The notes beneath the pieces were generated by a model. That model saw nothing but the letters and a program-made list of their open reading frames with translations. It did no database searches and was not told the origin of the DNA. A stretch of DNA of 24,067 bases, taken from positions 1-24,067 of the forward strand of contig CAZTLI010000022.1 in NCBI GenBank assembly GCA_964614375.1, given 5' to 3'. Positions 5,489-13,804 of this stretch are shown here, in pieces (the first letter of the stretch is position 1; each line of letters starts with the position of its first letter). This stretch comes from CAZTLI01 sp964614375. Lineage in GTDB: Bacteria > Chloroflexota > Anaerolineae > Aggregatilineales > Phototrophicaceae. Position numbers and translations under genes: made by a program.

Positions 5489-8035
5489 ATGCTTGTACCC
5501 GTATCGTGGTTGAAAGAATTTGTAGACATTGATATACCGATTGAACGTTTGGCGGAACGGTTAACGCTGGCAGGCGTAGAGGTCGAGCATATTAACTATA
5601 TCGGCGTGCCACAGGTCGAGGTCGAAGGGGTGCGCTGGCCTAAATCCGAGCATCTGGTATGGGATAGAGAAAAACTGGTGCTCGGCAAAATTGTCGAGAT
5701 CAAACCGCACCCGGATGCCCATAGTCTGGTGCTGGCGCTGGTCGATTATGGCGGCGATGAACTGGAGCAGTGTGTGACAGGCGCGCCCAACCTGTTCGAC
5801 TATCAAAATAAAGGCCCGCTCGACCCTCCCCTCTGGTCACCATTCGCGCATGAAGGGGCGGAGGTATGGGATGGACACAGCGACACACCAAAACGGATGA
5901 CACTTAAAGGCAAAAAGCTGCGCGGTATCTATAACAAGAGCATGGTGTGCTCAGAGAAAGAACTCGGCATCTCCGAGTCGCATGAAGGCATCATGCTGCT
6001 CGATAATCACGAAGGCCATGCACCGGGCACGCCGCTGCAAGATGTGCTCGGCGATGTCGTTCTCGACATCGAACTGACGCCCAATCTTGCGCGCTGTTTC
6101 AGTATACTCGGCGTCGCGCGGGAAGTTGCCGCCCTGCTCGGTAAAGAGGTCAAACCACCCTCATTCGACCTGCTTGCTGAAGGCGCGCCGATTGCCGGAG
6201 CCGTCACTATCGACATTCAAGAGCCAGAACTCAACCCGCGCTTCACATTCGCCCTGCTGCGCGATACCACAATTAAGCCATCGCCGCAGTGGGTACAGCA
6301 TCGCTTGCGTCTGGTCGAGCAGCGCCCCATCAACAATATTGTAGACGTGACCAATTACATCACCTTTGAAATCGGTCAGCCCTTGCACGCCTATGACTAT
6401 GACAAACTGATGGAACGGGCAGCGGGCAACGCACCGACGATTATCACGCGCCTGCCGAAACCGGGCGAAACACTGGAAACGCTCGATGAGGAACAGCGCG
6501 AACTCGACCCGCACAATATCCTCGTGTGTGACAATGCGGGCGTCATCGGTTTGGGTGGTATCATTGGCGGCGCAGATACCGAAATCAGCGCCTCAACCAC
6601 CAACGTTCTACTCGAGGCGGCGAACTGGAATTTCATCAACATCCGCCAGACGATGAAATCGCAAAAAGTGCATACGGACGCTTCCACCCGTTTCAGTCGT
6701 GGCGTACATCCGTCGCAGGCCATTCTCGGCGTCCAACGCGGCATCGAACTCATGCGACAGTTCGGTGGTGGACAGGTGGCGCAAGGTATCATTGACGAGT
6801 ATCCGCTGCCGCCAGAAACAGTCAAAGTTGACCTGCCTGTGAGCGAAATCGCGCGCTTGCTCGGTATGGAAATCCCTATCGAAACCGCTGCCGACATCCT
6901 CAGTCGCCTGCAATTCGATGTCACGCTTGATGGCGACACACTGCATGTTGTCGCGCCCGACCATCGCCTGGACATCGGCACAGGTGTAATTGGGCAGGCC
7001 GATTTGGTGGAGGAAGTCATCCGCATCTATGGCTATGACAAAATTCCCAACACCATCATGGCGGACGAAATGCCACCCCAGCGCACCAATACCGCCCTCG
7101 AACATGAAGAGGTCGTGCGCGATTTACTGGTGAATCTCGGCCTGTCGGAAAATATCAGTTATCGTTTCACCACGCCCGAAGCCGAAGCGCAGCTCGTCCC
7201 GCCTGATGCCGAATCGAGCTTCCCGGACGCTGAGTACGTGCGGATGGAAAATCCAATTTCAGAGGAAAAGACTGTCCTGCGGCATACGCTGCTCATCAAC
7301 CTGCTGGAAGCCGCAGCAGGCAACCGCCGTTATTATGACCGCCAGCAAATCTTCGAAATTGGCAGTGTGTATTTGCAGCATGAAGACGATTTGCCCGAAG
7401 AACCGCGTCGGCTTGGCGTCTTGATGACGGGCAAGCGGCAGGTCGAAGACTGGTTCGGCGATACGGACGAAATGGTCGATTTCTTCGATATAAAGGGCGT
7501 GGTCGAAGGGCTGCTCGATGGCTTGCATCTGGATAACGCCCATTTCGAGCGCAGCAGTCACACATCGTTCCATCCGGGCAGGTCGGCAAAATTGGTCATT
7601 GGCAAGCACGACATCGGCTCATTCGGCGAATTGCATCCGATTATTGCGACACGCTTCAAGCTGGACGATGCGCCCGTGCTGGCGGCAGAATTTGATCTTG
7701 ACAGGCTGCTCAAACCGGTGCGTGACCGTCACACTGTCGAAGCACTGCCGGAAACGCCACCGATTCTACAGGACATCGCGCTCATCGTGCCCGAAGCCAC
7801 ACCCGCCGCAGAAGTCGAACTGATGATTCGGCAGTCGGGCGGCAGTTTGCTGGCGGATGTGCGTTTGTTCGATGTCTATCGTGGCGAGAACATTCCCGCC
7901 GGACACAAGAGCCTCGCCTATAACCTCGTGTATCGTGACCCGGAGAAAACCCTCACCGATAAACAGGTGGCGAAAGTCCATCGAAAAATCGTAGCCAGTG
8001 CCGAAAATCGCCTCGGCGCAATTGTGCGCCGTTAG
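5489..8035 (+). CDS. pheT: Phenylalanine--tRNA ligase beta subunit
   Basis: The tRNA-recognition and editing subunit of phenylalanyl-tRNA synthetase. The 848-residue length is slightly above the usual 790-810. Domains in order: an N-terminal PheT start (MLVPVSWLKEFVDIDIP), an EMAP-type tRNA-binding domain (about 55-180) that carries HPDA where HPNA is common and an insertion around 105-130, the B3/B4 editing domain (about 240-420, with GQPLHAYDYDKL), the B5 domain (about 440-520), the catalytic-like core, and a C-terminal ferredoxin-fold anticodon-binding domain (about 755-848, with FDVYRGENIPAGHKSLAY). An ACGGAGAG ribosome site lies 8 bases before the ATG. It is the last gene of the operon and is followed by a terminator at 8061-8090. 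Confidence 0.97.
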   Translation: MLVPVSWLKEFVDIDIPIERLAERLTLAGVEVEHINYIGVPQVEVEGVRWPKSEHLVWDREKLVLGKIVEIKPHPDAHSLVLALVDYGGDELEQCVTGAPNLFDYQNKGPLDPPLWSPFAHEGAEVWDGHSDTPKRMTLKGKKLRGIYNKSMVCSEKELGISESHEGIMLLDNHEGHAPGTPLQDVLGDVVLDIELTPNLARCFSILGVAREVAALLGKEVKPPSFDLLAEGAPIAGAVTIDIQEPELNPRFTFALLRDTTIKPSPQWVQHRLRLVEQRPINNIVDVTNYITFEIGQPLHAYDYDKLMERAAGNAPTIITRLPKPGETLETLDEEQRELDPHNILVCDNAGVIGLGGIIGGADTEISASTTNVLLEAANWNFINIRQTMKSQKVHTDASTRFSRGVHPSQAILGVQRGIELMRQFGGGQVAQGIIDEYPLPPETVKVDLPVSEIARLLGMEIPIETAADILSRLQFDVTLDGDTLHVVAPDHRLDIGTGVIGQADLVEEVIRIYGYDKIPNTIMADEMPPQRTNTALEHEEVVRDLLVNLGLSENISYRFTTPEAEAQLVPPDAESSFPDAEYVRMENPISEEKTVLRHTLLINLLEAAAGNRRYYDRQQIFEIGSVYLQHEDDLPEEPRRLGVLMTGKRQVEDWFGDTDEMVDFFDIKGVVEGLLDGLHLDNAHFERSSHTSFHPGRSAKLVIGKHDIGSFGELHPIIATRFKLDDAPVLAAEFDLDRLLKPVRDRHTVEALPETPPILQDIALIVPEATPAAEVELMIRQSGGSLLADVRLFDVYRGENIPAGHKSLAYNLVYRDPEKTLTDKQVAKVHRKIVASAENRLGAIVRR

Positions 8036-8060
8036 GCGTTACCAGTAACACACACCTCCC

Positions 8061-8090
8061 GGGGCGGTTTCCACAGGCCGCCCCCTTTTT
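8061..8090 (+). terminator. Rho-independent terminator of the pheS operon
   Basis: GGGGCGG (8061-8067) pairs with CCGCCCC (8078-8084) around a 10-base loop and is followed by five T. It lies 25 bp after the pheT stop codon. Confidence 0.9.
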
Positions 8091-8176
8091 CCTAACGTCC
8101 TCTGTTCAACCAGTAAGCGCATACCAATCAGCAGGCAGAATCGACCCACACCCACTATAATCACCCAAAACAGAAA

Positions 8177-9355
8177 GTGAATTTCATGAGATTGATGTTG
8201 ATTGCCCTGCTGTTGGTCATCACCGCTGCCCCATCCGTCGCGCAGGATGATACCGGTTGGCCTGTCATTCAAAACTGCCTGACTCCACTTGAATCCCGTC
8301 CCGATACGTTCGGTGGCGCGATTCTGCTGACCGGACAATTTGGCATTCACGCCATTAGCGGCGCGTTTGATACACCCTATGTAGTTGCGTTCCTCTCTGA
8401 AAATCTCAGTCTGGGGGGCGCGGGTTTATCGCCCAATGGCTTGTGGTACGCGGATATAATCGGCGAGAATCAAGTGGATGGCACAACCCGCACCTGGCAC
8501 ATACAGGCTATCAACATCCATTCCACAGGTGTTGACACCGACATCATCACCGTTGATCGGGATTACACCTATTTGTTTAGTGTCACGGACTACCGCAGCG
8601 AAGTCCACATGCGCTGGCTCAACAATGAAGACCTGATTTTTGCGGGCAGCACTAGAGTGAGTCGGGTGCGGGATAATGAACCCATTATCATCAATTTTAG
8701 AACGCGAGAAGTCAAGACATGGGACGGCGAATTGAATCCCCTCATCAACGGTGTAGACCTGCGTCCCTCGCCAGATTGGACGCGCGCACTGTTCAACACC
8801 AGCGAGAACGCATTCGACCCGGAAATCTGGGGATTATACGACCCGATGACAGGCGACCGGGTGGCCGACCTGCAACTTGCTGACGTGTCACACAGCGCAT
8901 GGTCGCATGACTCGGCCTATTTTGTCGCCGAGACCAACGCGGGCGACGATTTTGAACCCGATTATCGCCTGACTCTGTTTGACCGCGATGGAGCGGTTAG
9001 GGGCACGATATTCGACTTTCCTGAAGGCGAACGCATCTTATCGGCGTTTGCTAACCACACCCAACATCTGGTCTGGTCACCAGATAGTCGTTATCTGGCG
9101 TTTGTGACCACAGGCTTGAGCTATCCAACCGTCATCACACTCTATATTGTCGATATGGAAGAGAGGGTGATTACCAATACTTGTTTGGAGACGACCAACG
9201 GGCTGGCCTGGTCGCCGGACAGCACCCAATTGGCGTTTATGTCGCAACTGGATTATGATCCCCATCGTCCTGTCTTGATTTATGACACCCGAACGTCACT
9301 CGCCTACACCGCCGCCTATCATGAGGGCAGTGTCATCGGTTGGCGAGAGAATTGA
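8177..9355 (+). CDS. Secreted TolB/PD40-type beta-propeller protein
   Basis: A 392-residue exported protein. The N-terminus (MRLMLIALLLVITAAPSVAQ) is a clear Sec signal peptide with cleavage after AQ or nearby; there is no lipobox. The mature part shows blade signatures of the WD40-like PD40/TolB type: SPDWTRALF, AWSHDSAYFVAE, VWSPDSRYLAFVTTG and AWSPDSTQLAFMSQ. The predicted product is a beta-propeller that works outside the membrane, probably in binding; no catalytic motif is visible. The start is uncertain: GTG 8177 or the ATG at 8186, which gives a cleaner signal peptide; neither has a good ribosome site. The gene stands alone, separated from pheT by a terminator and converging on the lipoprotein gene with a 14-bp gap. 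Confidence 0.8.
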   Translation: MNFMRLMLIALLLVITAAPSVAQDDTGWPVIQNCLTPLESRPDTFGGAILLTGQFGIHAISGAFDTPYVVAFLSENLSLGGAGLSPNGLWYADIIGENQVDGTTRTWHIQAINIHSTGVDTDIITVDRDYTYLFSVTDYRSEVHMRWLNNEDLIFAGSTRVSRVRDNEPIIINFRTREVKTWDGELNPLINGVDLRPSPDWTRALFNTSENAFDPEIWGLYDPMTGDRVADLQLADVSHSAWSHDSAYFVAETNAGDDFEPDYRLTLFDRDGAVRGTIFDFPEGERILSAFANHTQHLVWSPDSRYLAFVTTGLSYPTVITLYIVDMEERVITNTCLETTNGLAWSPDSTQLAFMSQLDYDPHRPVLIYDTRTSLAYTAAYHEGSVIGWREN

Positions 9356-9369
9356 GTGATGTAATCGGG

Positions 9370-10227
9370 CTAATTCAACACACCCGCTAACCAACCGACA
9401 ATTTGCGCGCCGAGAGCCTGTTGAGACTGCAAAAGCTGTGCGCCACGTCCGGGGCCGGGGAACGTTTCTACCACAATTTCGCCTGTCGCCAAAGAGGATA
9501 AGCCTTCAACAGCACGAAATGAATCGACATCATCTTGACTTGTGGTGAGGAATAGTGGACGCGGGTTATAGGTCGGCAGCACATTCATCAGCGTGTCTCG
9601 TCCCAGCGGACTAATCAGTACAATGGCATCGCAACTGGTATCCGTCGCACAACCAATCAATGCGGCGTCTGCCCCCACACTCTCCCCTACAACGGCGATA
9701 CGTGCCGGGTCAACTGTGCCCAATTCGCCCATTGTCGCCAGCAGCACGCGCATATCGGTAACAACTGTCGCGGGACGTATCTCGACAACCAGCACCGTAA
9801 AACCCGCCGCCTGCAACTGTGATGGGAAGGTGCCCCATGCCGATAAGCTCATGCCGACCAGCAAAATACCCGGCACGCGCGCTTGACCTCGCTGATACAG
9901 TTCACCGTTCATTATCTGCCCATCATCAGCAACAACCTGCACACGCTGCCCACCACCGGGAATCGCCGTACCGACCACATCCGGGGGCACAGGCGCATTA
10001 TTGGGCAGCGCCGCCGCAGTCGGGTCACTAAATCCGCCAGATGGTGTAGCCAAATCATCCGATGTAATGAAATGGATGGTCGCACTGGGCACCACAGTGG
10101 GTCCAGAGAGCGCGCGGGTCGGCGTTGGAGATGGTGGTGATTCAACCTGACAAGCGACCAGCACACTGCAAATCAGCAAAATGAGGGGCATTTTCGATAA
10201 CACGTTCAGCGGCAAACCTCGTTTCAT
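9370..10227 (-). CDS. Alpha/beta-hydrolase-like lipoprotein
   Basis: A 285-residue lipoprotein with a type II signal peptide (lipobox LVAC, Cys26), a Pro/Thr/Ser linker (27-50) and an alpha/beta-hydrolase domain resembling the dienelactone hydrolase group. The nucleophile elbow is GESVGA (Ser183) and the acid is probably D232 or D233 (TSQDD). Where family members have the catalytic His in a GxxHG context, this protein reads FPGPGRGAQLL, with Arg261 in the expected His place, so activity as a normal serine hydrolase is doubtful. It acts outside the cytoplasmic membrane. Its ATG overlaps the TGA of the methyltransferase gene (ATGA), so the two are translationally coupled. It is the last gene of the three-gene operon; no terminator is obvious in the short gap to the converging gene. 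Confidence 0.82.
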   Translation of the reverse strand: MKRGLPLNVLSKMPLILLICSVLVACQVESPPSPTPTRALSGPTVVPSATIHFITSDDLATPSGGFSDPTAAALPNNAPVPPDVVGTAIPGGGQRVQVVADDGQIMNGELYQRGQARVPGILLVGMSLSAWGTFPSQLQAAGFTVLVVEIRPATVVTDMRVLLATMGELGTVDPARIAVVGESVGADAALIGCATDTSCDAIVLISPLGRDTLMNVLPTYNPRPLFLTTSQDDVDSFRAVEGLSSLATGEIVVETFPGPGRGAQLLQSQQALGAQIVGWLAGVLN

Positions 10228-10988
10228 ACCGGCTTTGCATAGACAATCATGCGTTCACAGCCATCTTCATACGCGCCGCCTTCCATGTCGCCATAGACGG
10301 CCTCGACTGTGAACCCGGTCAATCGCAGCAGCAGGTGCATTTCGGGCAGGAAGAAATAACGCAAAATATGGGGCGAAAAGGTGCGTTTGACCGTCCCATC
10401 CCCGTGAACCTCATCATAAATCCACATCGCCCGCAGCATTTGCGTCGTGCGGTCAATGTGGCTGGTCGATTGCAGCATGATGAGATGACCTGTTTCGGGG
10501 TCGATAAAGGTGTGTTCCAATGTCAGCGCGTCCGTGTCCTGCGCGCCAAAGGCATCGCCCGCATTCGGTAAATCAAACACCACCAACCCATCGTCACTCA
10601 CCCATTGACGCAGCAGCTTGAGCAGTCTGAGTTGCTCCTCCTGCGTATGAAAGTGCATCAACAGGTTATATGTCAATAGAATCAGGCTGAACTGTGTTTT
10701 CGGTTCGTAGCTAAAGACATCACCATAATGCAAATGGATGTGGTCGGCGAAAGGGTTATCCACAATTTTGTTTTCGGCATAGGCGAACATCGCCTGATTA
10801 CGCTCGATTCCATAGACCGTGTGACCTTCGGCTGCCAGATGTAGGACGATACGACCTGTCCCACTGCCCACGTCAAGGATAGGGCTGCCATAATCCTCTG
10901 CCAGGCTCGCGTACAATTCTAAATCATCTGTTTTGGCGACATGCTCGGCGTCATAAAAACGGGCAATTGCTGTGTAATACCCGGACAT
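10224..10988 (-). CDS. SAM-dependent class I methyltransferase
   Basis: A 254-residue cytoplasmic methyltransferase. Motif I is ILDVGSGTGRIVLHLA (37-52). The acidic residue that binds the SAM ribose is in VYGIERNQAM (58-67), followed by HYGDVFSYE and the LILLTYNLLMHF strand. The C-terminal half (YDEVHGDGTVKRTFSPHILRYFF and a final strand) resembles the methyltransferases that act on small molecules, but the substrate is unknown. The start is taken as ATG 10988 (MSGYYTAIARFYD), two bases after the stop of the crotonase gene; a longer frame into that gene is possible but adds a segment without family likeness. The stop overlaps the next start (ATGA). The crotonase partner suggests an acyl-CoA or lipid-related context, which is inference. 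Confidence 0.88.
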   Translation of the reverse strand: MSGYYTAIARFYDAEHVAKTDDLELYASLAEDYGSPILDVGSGTGRIVLHLAAEGHTVYGIERNQAMFAYAENKIVDNPFADHIHLHYGDVFSYEPKTQFSLILLTYNLLMHFHTQEEQLRLLKLLRQWVSDDGLVVFDLPNAGDAFGAQDTDALTLEHTFIDPETGHLIMLQSTSHIDRTTQMLRAMWIYDEVHGDGTVKRTFSPHILRYFFLPEMHLLLRLTGFTVEAVYGDMEGGAYEDGCERMIVYAKPV

Positions 10989-10990
10989 TG

Positions 10991-11776
10991 TTAACCACCA
11001 TTCTTGCGGGCGTTCTGTTTCGCCATAAATTCCATGACTGCCCGTTGGTGCGGTTCGTCTTCCCACAATGCTGGAAAAATGTCGCGTTCGGTCATAATCG
11101 CCTGTTCATAGGATTCGTTTAAACCCGCCTGCAACAACGCCTTGATTCCGCGCACGACATTAGGCGGCGATAGCGCGATGTGTCGTGCGAAATTATAGGC
11201 ATGGAACAGTGCCCGTCCTTCATTCACAACCTGATTGACCAGTCCCAAATCCTGCAATTCCTGAATCCGCAGCACATGACCCCGCAGCAAAAATTCCATT
11301 GCGCGTGGATAGCCAATTAATCGCAGCAAACGCTGCCCGGCCCCCCAACCGGGAGTCACACCCATGCGAATCTGCACCAGCCCGATGCGCGCCTTCTCGT
11401 CTACGATACGCATATCACATGCCAGCGCGATTTCGCTGCCACCACCCAGCGCATAGCCGTTAATCGCAGCAATCACGGGTACAGGCAGCCGTTCCAATGC
11501 CAATAGCGCATCACCCATGAGCGTAATCATCTCGTGCGCGCCATCAGCCGATGGATAAGTCGCCTGTTCCTGAAGGTCGGCCCCACTGCAAAATGCGCGT
11601 TCGCCTGCCCCTGTTACTATCAACACGCGCAGGCTGTCGTCCCGCGCCAGTTTATCGATCAAGACAGCAAAATGGCGCATCGTGGCGATGTCGAGCGCAT
11701 TCATCACCTGCGGGCGATTAAACGTCAGGATGCCTATGCCATCACTATCTATATTGCTTAATAAGGTTTCGCTCAT
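10991..11776 (-). CDS. Enoyl-CoA hydratase/isomerase (crotonase) family protein
   Basis: A 261-residue crotonase-fold protein that would act on acyl-CoA thioesters in the cytoplasm. The oxyanion hole segments are intact: FCSGADL (62-68) and GYALGGGSEIALACD (107-121). In the catalytic region the family's first glutamate (E144 of rat mitochondrial hydratase) is replaced by Gln135 (GLVQIRMGVTPGWGAGQRL), while the second (E164) is kept as E161 (AMEFLL). Loss of one of two glutamates is typical of crotonase members with other reactions, such as isomerases or decarboxylases, so simple hydratase activity is unsure. It is the first gene of an operon with the methyltransferase and the lipoprotein. There is no Shine-Dalgarno sequence before the ATG; a TACACT box lies 7 bases upstream, so the message may be almost leaderless. 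Confidence 0.9.
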   Translation of the reverse strand: MSETLLSNIDSDGIGILTFNRPQVMNALDIATMRHFAVLIDKLARDDSLRVLIVTGAGERAFCSGADLQEQATYPSADGAHEMITLMGDALLALERLPVPVIAAINGYALGGGSEIALACDMRIVDEKARIGLVQIRMGVTPGWGAGQRLLRLIGYPRAMEFLLRGHVLRIQELQDLGLVNQVVNEGRALFHAYNFARHIALSPPNVVRGIKALLQAGLNESYEQAIMTERDIFPALWEDEPHQRAVMEFMAKQNARKNGG

Positions 11777-11783
11777 GCGACGA

Positions 11784-11812
11784 AGTGTACACGTTTCGCC
11801 CCTGTATCGAAA
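11784..11812 (-). promoter_or_regulatory. Possible promoter giving a near-leaderless crotonase mRNA
   Basis: Minus strand: TTTCGA (11812-11807), 17-bp spacer, TACACT (11789-11784), then only seven bases to the ATG. The -35 matches consensus poorly. The lack of a ribosome site fits a leaderless start. Confidence 0.3.
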
Positions 11813-11856
11813 GGGTTGGGGTCTGGCAATGGGGTTCAGCGTAGGCTATACGCAGG

Positions 11857-11885
11857 TTGCCAAATATATGGGGTTTTGCTAAAAT
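11857..11885 (+). promoter_or_regulatory. Sigma70-type promoter of the SH3-glycosidase gene
   Basis: TTGCCA (11857-11862), exactly 17 bp, then TAAAAT (11880-11885). Both boxes match consensus at five of six positions or nearly so. Transcription would begin near 11892, giving a leader of about 97 bases with a two-part stem (11911-11948). Confidence 0.7.
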
Positions 11886-11910
11886 GCGCGCAACAATTGG
11901 GGGTATGGGG

Positions 11911-11948
11911 GCGCACAATGAGAACATCCATTGAATGTTCCGGTGCGC
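11911..11948 (+). promoter_or_regulatory. Nested stem-loop in the leader of the SH3-glycosidase gene
   Basis: GCGCAC (11911-11916) pairs with GTGCGC (11943-11948), and inside it GAACAT (11922-11927) pairs with ATGTTC (11935-11940). It is followed by TTTATTGTTC. It could stabilise the transcript or act as a weak attenuator. Confidence 0.5.
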
Positions 11949-11988
11949 TTTATTGTTCATATAGTCGGGAGTCTATGAGAGAATTACA

Positions 11989-13650
11989 ATGACAAGACGA
12001 TTTTTATCGCTCATCATACTGGTTTTCATTTTAGCGCCATCTATTTTCCCCATCGGGACAATTGTCGCGCAAGATGCGGTGCTCGGCACAACCATTACCG
12101 AAATTTGGTTGAGAAGTGGTCCCGGCACCCATTGGCGGCGGATAGAAACCGTCCCGGCGAACACCACCGTTGCGATAGATGGTCGAGACATCACCGCTGG
12201 CTGGATACACGTCATTACGTCGGGCGGCAGCGTGGGTTGGATGTCTGTAGCGTATGTGTCGCTGGGTGATTACAACGTGCTCAACCTGCCCTATGTGCGC
12301 CCCGAAGCGGGAATCACCGTTGCTGCCCCGGTGCAGGGGTCTGGCCCCGCCGTCGCCAGTGGCGGTGGCGGCGCAGCAGCACAGGGTACACCCACCACAC
12401 TGAGGGCAACCGTCAACATCCGCAGCGGTCCCAGCGCCAATTATCGCGTGGTTGGGCGCGGCACACAGGGCACGACTTTCCTGCTGGATGGACGTGACGG
12501 CCTGCTGGAATGGGTACGCGGTATCACACCTGAAGGTACGATTGGCTGGGTGTCGGTCGATTTCATTACCTTATCGTACAACGAAATTGCCGCGCTCTCG
12601 ATTGTTGGCGTTGGCACACCATTCACACTCAGCCCGGGCGGTGGTGGCGGCGCACCCCCACAAAGCAGCGACGATACAACCGTTGTTGGCAGTCCGGTCA
12701 CTATCCAACCCGTCGTTAGCACAGCGCCTGTAACGGGCTTCTCCTATGGTGGGCATGTAGCAGATTTTAGCAATTATGCGGCTGATGTGATGCGCGGCGC
12801 GGGCATGACATGGGTCAAACGGCAGTACCGTTATAGTCAAGGACAAGACCCCGGCGTGTTGTCGGGCATGATTAACGACGCACACGCGCGCGGTTTCCGT
12901 ATTCTCATCGGCATTGTCGGGCATGTGTGGGAAGTGAATAATCCCGGCTATTATGACCAATATGCCGCTTTTGTGGGCGGGGCTGCGGCGCTCGGCGCTG
13001 ACGCAATTGAAGTCTGGAATGAACAGAATATTGACCGTGAATGGCCTGCGGGTTTCATTGATCCGGGTCGTTATACCCAACTACTGGCGCAGTCGTATAA
13101 TGCCATCAAGTCGAACAATTCCAATACACTGGTCATCAGCGGCGCCCTTGCCCCCACTGGCTTTTTCGGTGGATGCAGTCCAAACGGTTGTGATGACGCC
13201 CCCTATATCGCGGGTATGGCAGCAGCAGGCGCAGCCAATTACATGGACTGTCTCGGCATTCACTATAACGAAGGCATCGTCCCACCGTCGCAAACCAGCG
13301 GCGACCCGCGCAGCGAGCACTATACACGCTACTTCTGGGGCATGATTAACACGTATTGGTCAGCCTTCGGTGGCAGGCGTCCTCTGTGCTTCACCGAACT
13401 GGGTTATCTCTCGCCAGAAGGCTATGGGCCACTGCCGGGTCACTTCGGTTGGGCGGCGAATACATCCGTCGCAGAACACGCTGCATGGCTGGGTGATGCC
13501 GTTCGCCTATCCCGTAGCAGCGGACGAGTTCGACTGCTCATCATCTGGAATGTCGATTTCACGATTTATGGCGAAGACCCGATGGGCGGTTATGCCATGA
13601 TCCGTCCCGGTGGCGATTGTCCGGCGTGTCGGGCTATCGCGGGTGGTTAA
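11989..13650 (+). CDS. Secreted two-SH3-domain clan GH-A-like glycosidase (paralogue 1)
   Basis: A 553-residue exported protein. A signal peptide (1-27, cleaved near IVAQ) is followed by two bacterial SH3 domains (about 28-95, with WLRSGPGTHWRRI, and 136-196, with NIRSGPSANYRVVG), separated and followed by Gly/Pro-rich linkers. The C-terminal half (about 250-540) is a TIM-barrel glycosidase domain of clan GH-A type. The acid/base is E345 in AIEVWNEQNIDREW and the nucleophile is E470 in LCFTELGY. SH3 domains of this kind usually bind cell wall or surface glycan, so the enzyme is probably held at the cell surface. It has the FFGGCSPNGCDD cysteine insertion and ends in CPACRAIAGG. It has its own promoter (11857-11885) and a terminator (13679-13708). 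The substrate is unknown. Confidence 0.88.
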   Translation: MTRRFLSLIILVFILAPSIFPIGTIVAQDAVLGTTITEIWLRSGPGTHWRRIETVPANTTVAIDGRDITAGWIHVITSGGSVGWMSVAYVSLGDYNVLNLPYVRPEAGITVAAPVQGSGPAVASGGGGAAAQGTPTTLRATVNIRSGPSANYRVVGRGTQGTTFLLDGRDGLLEWVRGITPEGTIGWVSVDFITLSYNEIAALSIVGVGTPFTLSPGGGGGAPPQSSDDTTVVGSPVTIQPVVSTAPVTGFSYGGHVADFSNYAADVMRGAGMTWVKRQYRYSQGQDPGVLSGMINDAHARGFRILIGIVGHVWEVNNPGYYDQYAAFVGGAAALGADAIEVWNEQNIDREWPAGFIDPGRYTQLLAQSYNAIKSNNSNTLVISGALAPTGFFGGCSPNGCDDAPYIAGMAAAGAANYMDCLGIHYNEGIVPPSQTSGDPRSEHYTRYFWGMINTYWSAFGGRRPLCFTELGYLSPEGYGPLPGHFGWAANTSVAEHAAWLGDAVRLSRSSGRVRLLIIWNVDFTIYGEDPMGGYAMIRPGGDCPACRAIAGG

Positions 13651-13678
13651 TCGCCAAAATTACAGAGATTGATGTAAC

Positions 13679-13708
13679 GGGGGGCAACGGCGCGCTGCCC
13701 CCTGTTTT
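13679..13708 (+). terminator. Rho-independent terminator after paralogue 1
   Basis: GGGGGCA (13680-13686) pairs with TGCCCCC (13696-13702) around a 9-base loop, followed by TGTTTT. It lies 30 bp after the stop codon and separates paralogue 1 from the following operon. Confidence 0.8.
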
Positions 13709-13804
13709 ATGCGTAAACCCCATGTTATTCTATAGGCCATATCGTCGATAAAACACAAAACGGGATACCTTCAACACCCCGTATGTAACGGAGAGACTAT
13801 TTTT

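Noticed and set aside
6397..7105. Long minus-strand frames opposite pheT
   Set aside because: They are antisense to a conserved housekeeping gene and show the Ser/Arg-rich composition typical of shadows.
12571..13080. A 169-codon minus-strand frame opposite paralogue 1
   Set aside because: Antisense to the conserved glycosidase domain; no export or domain signal.
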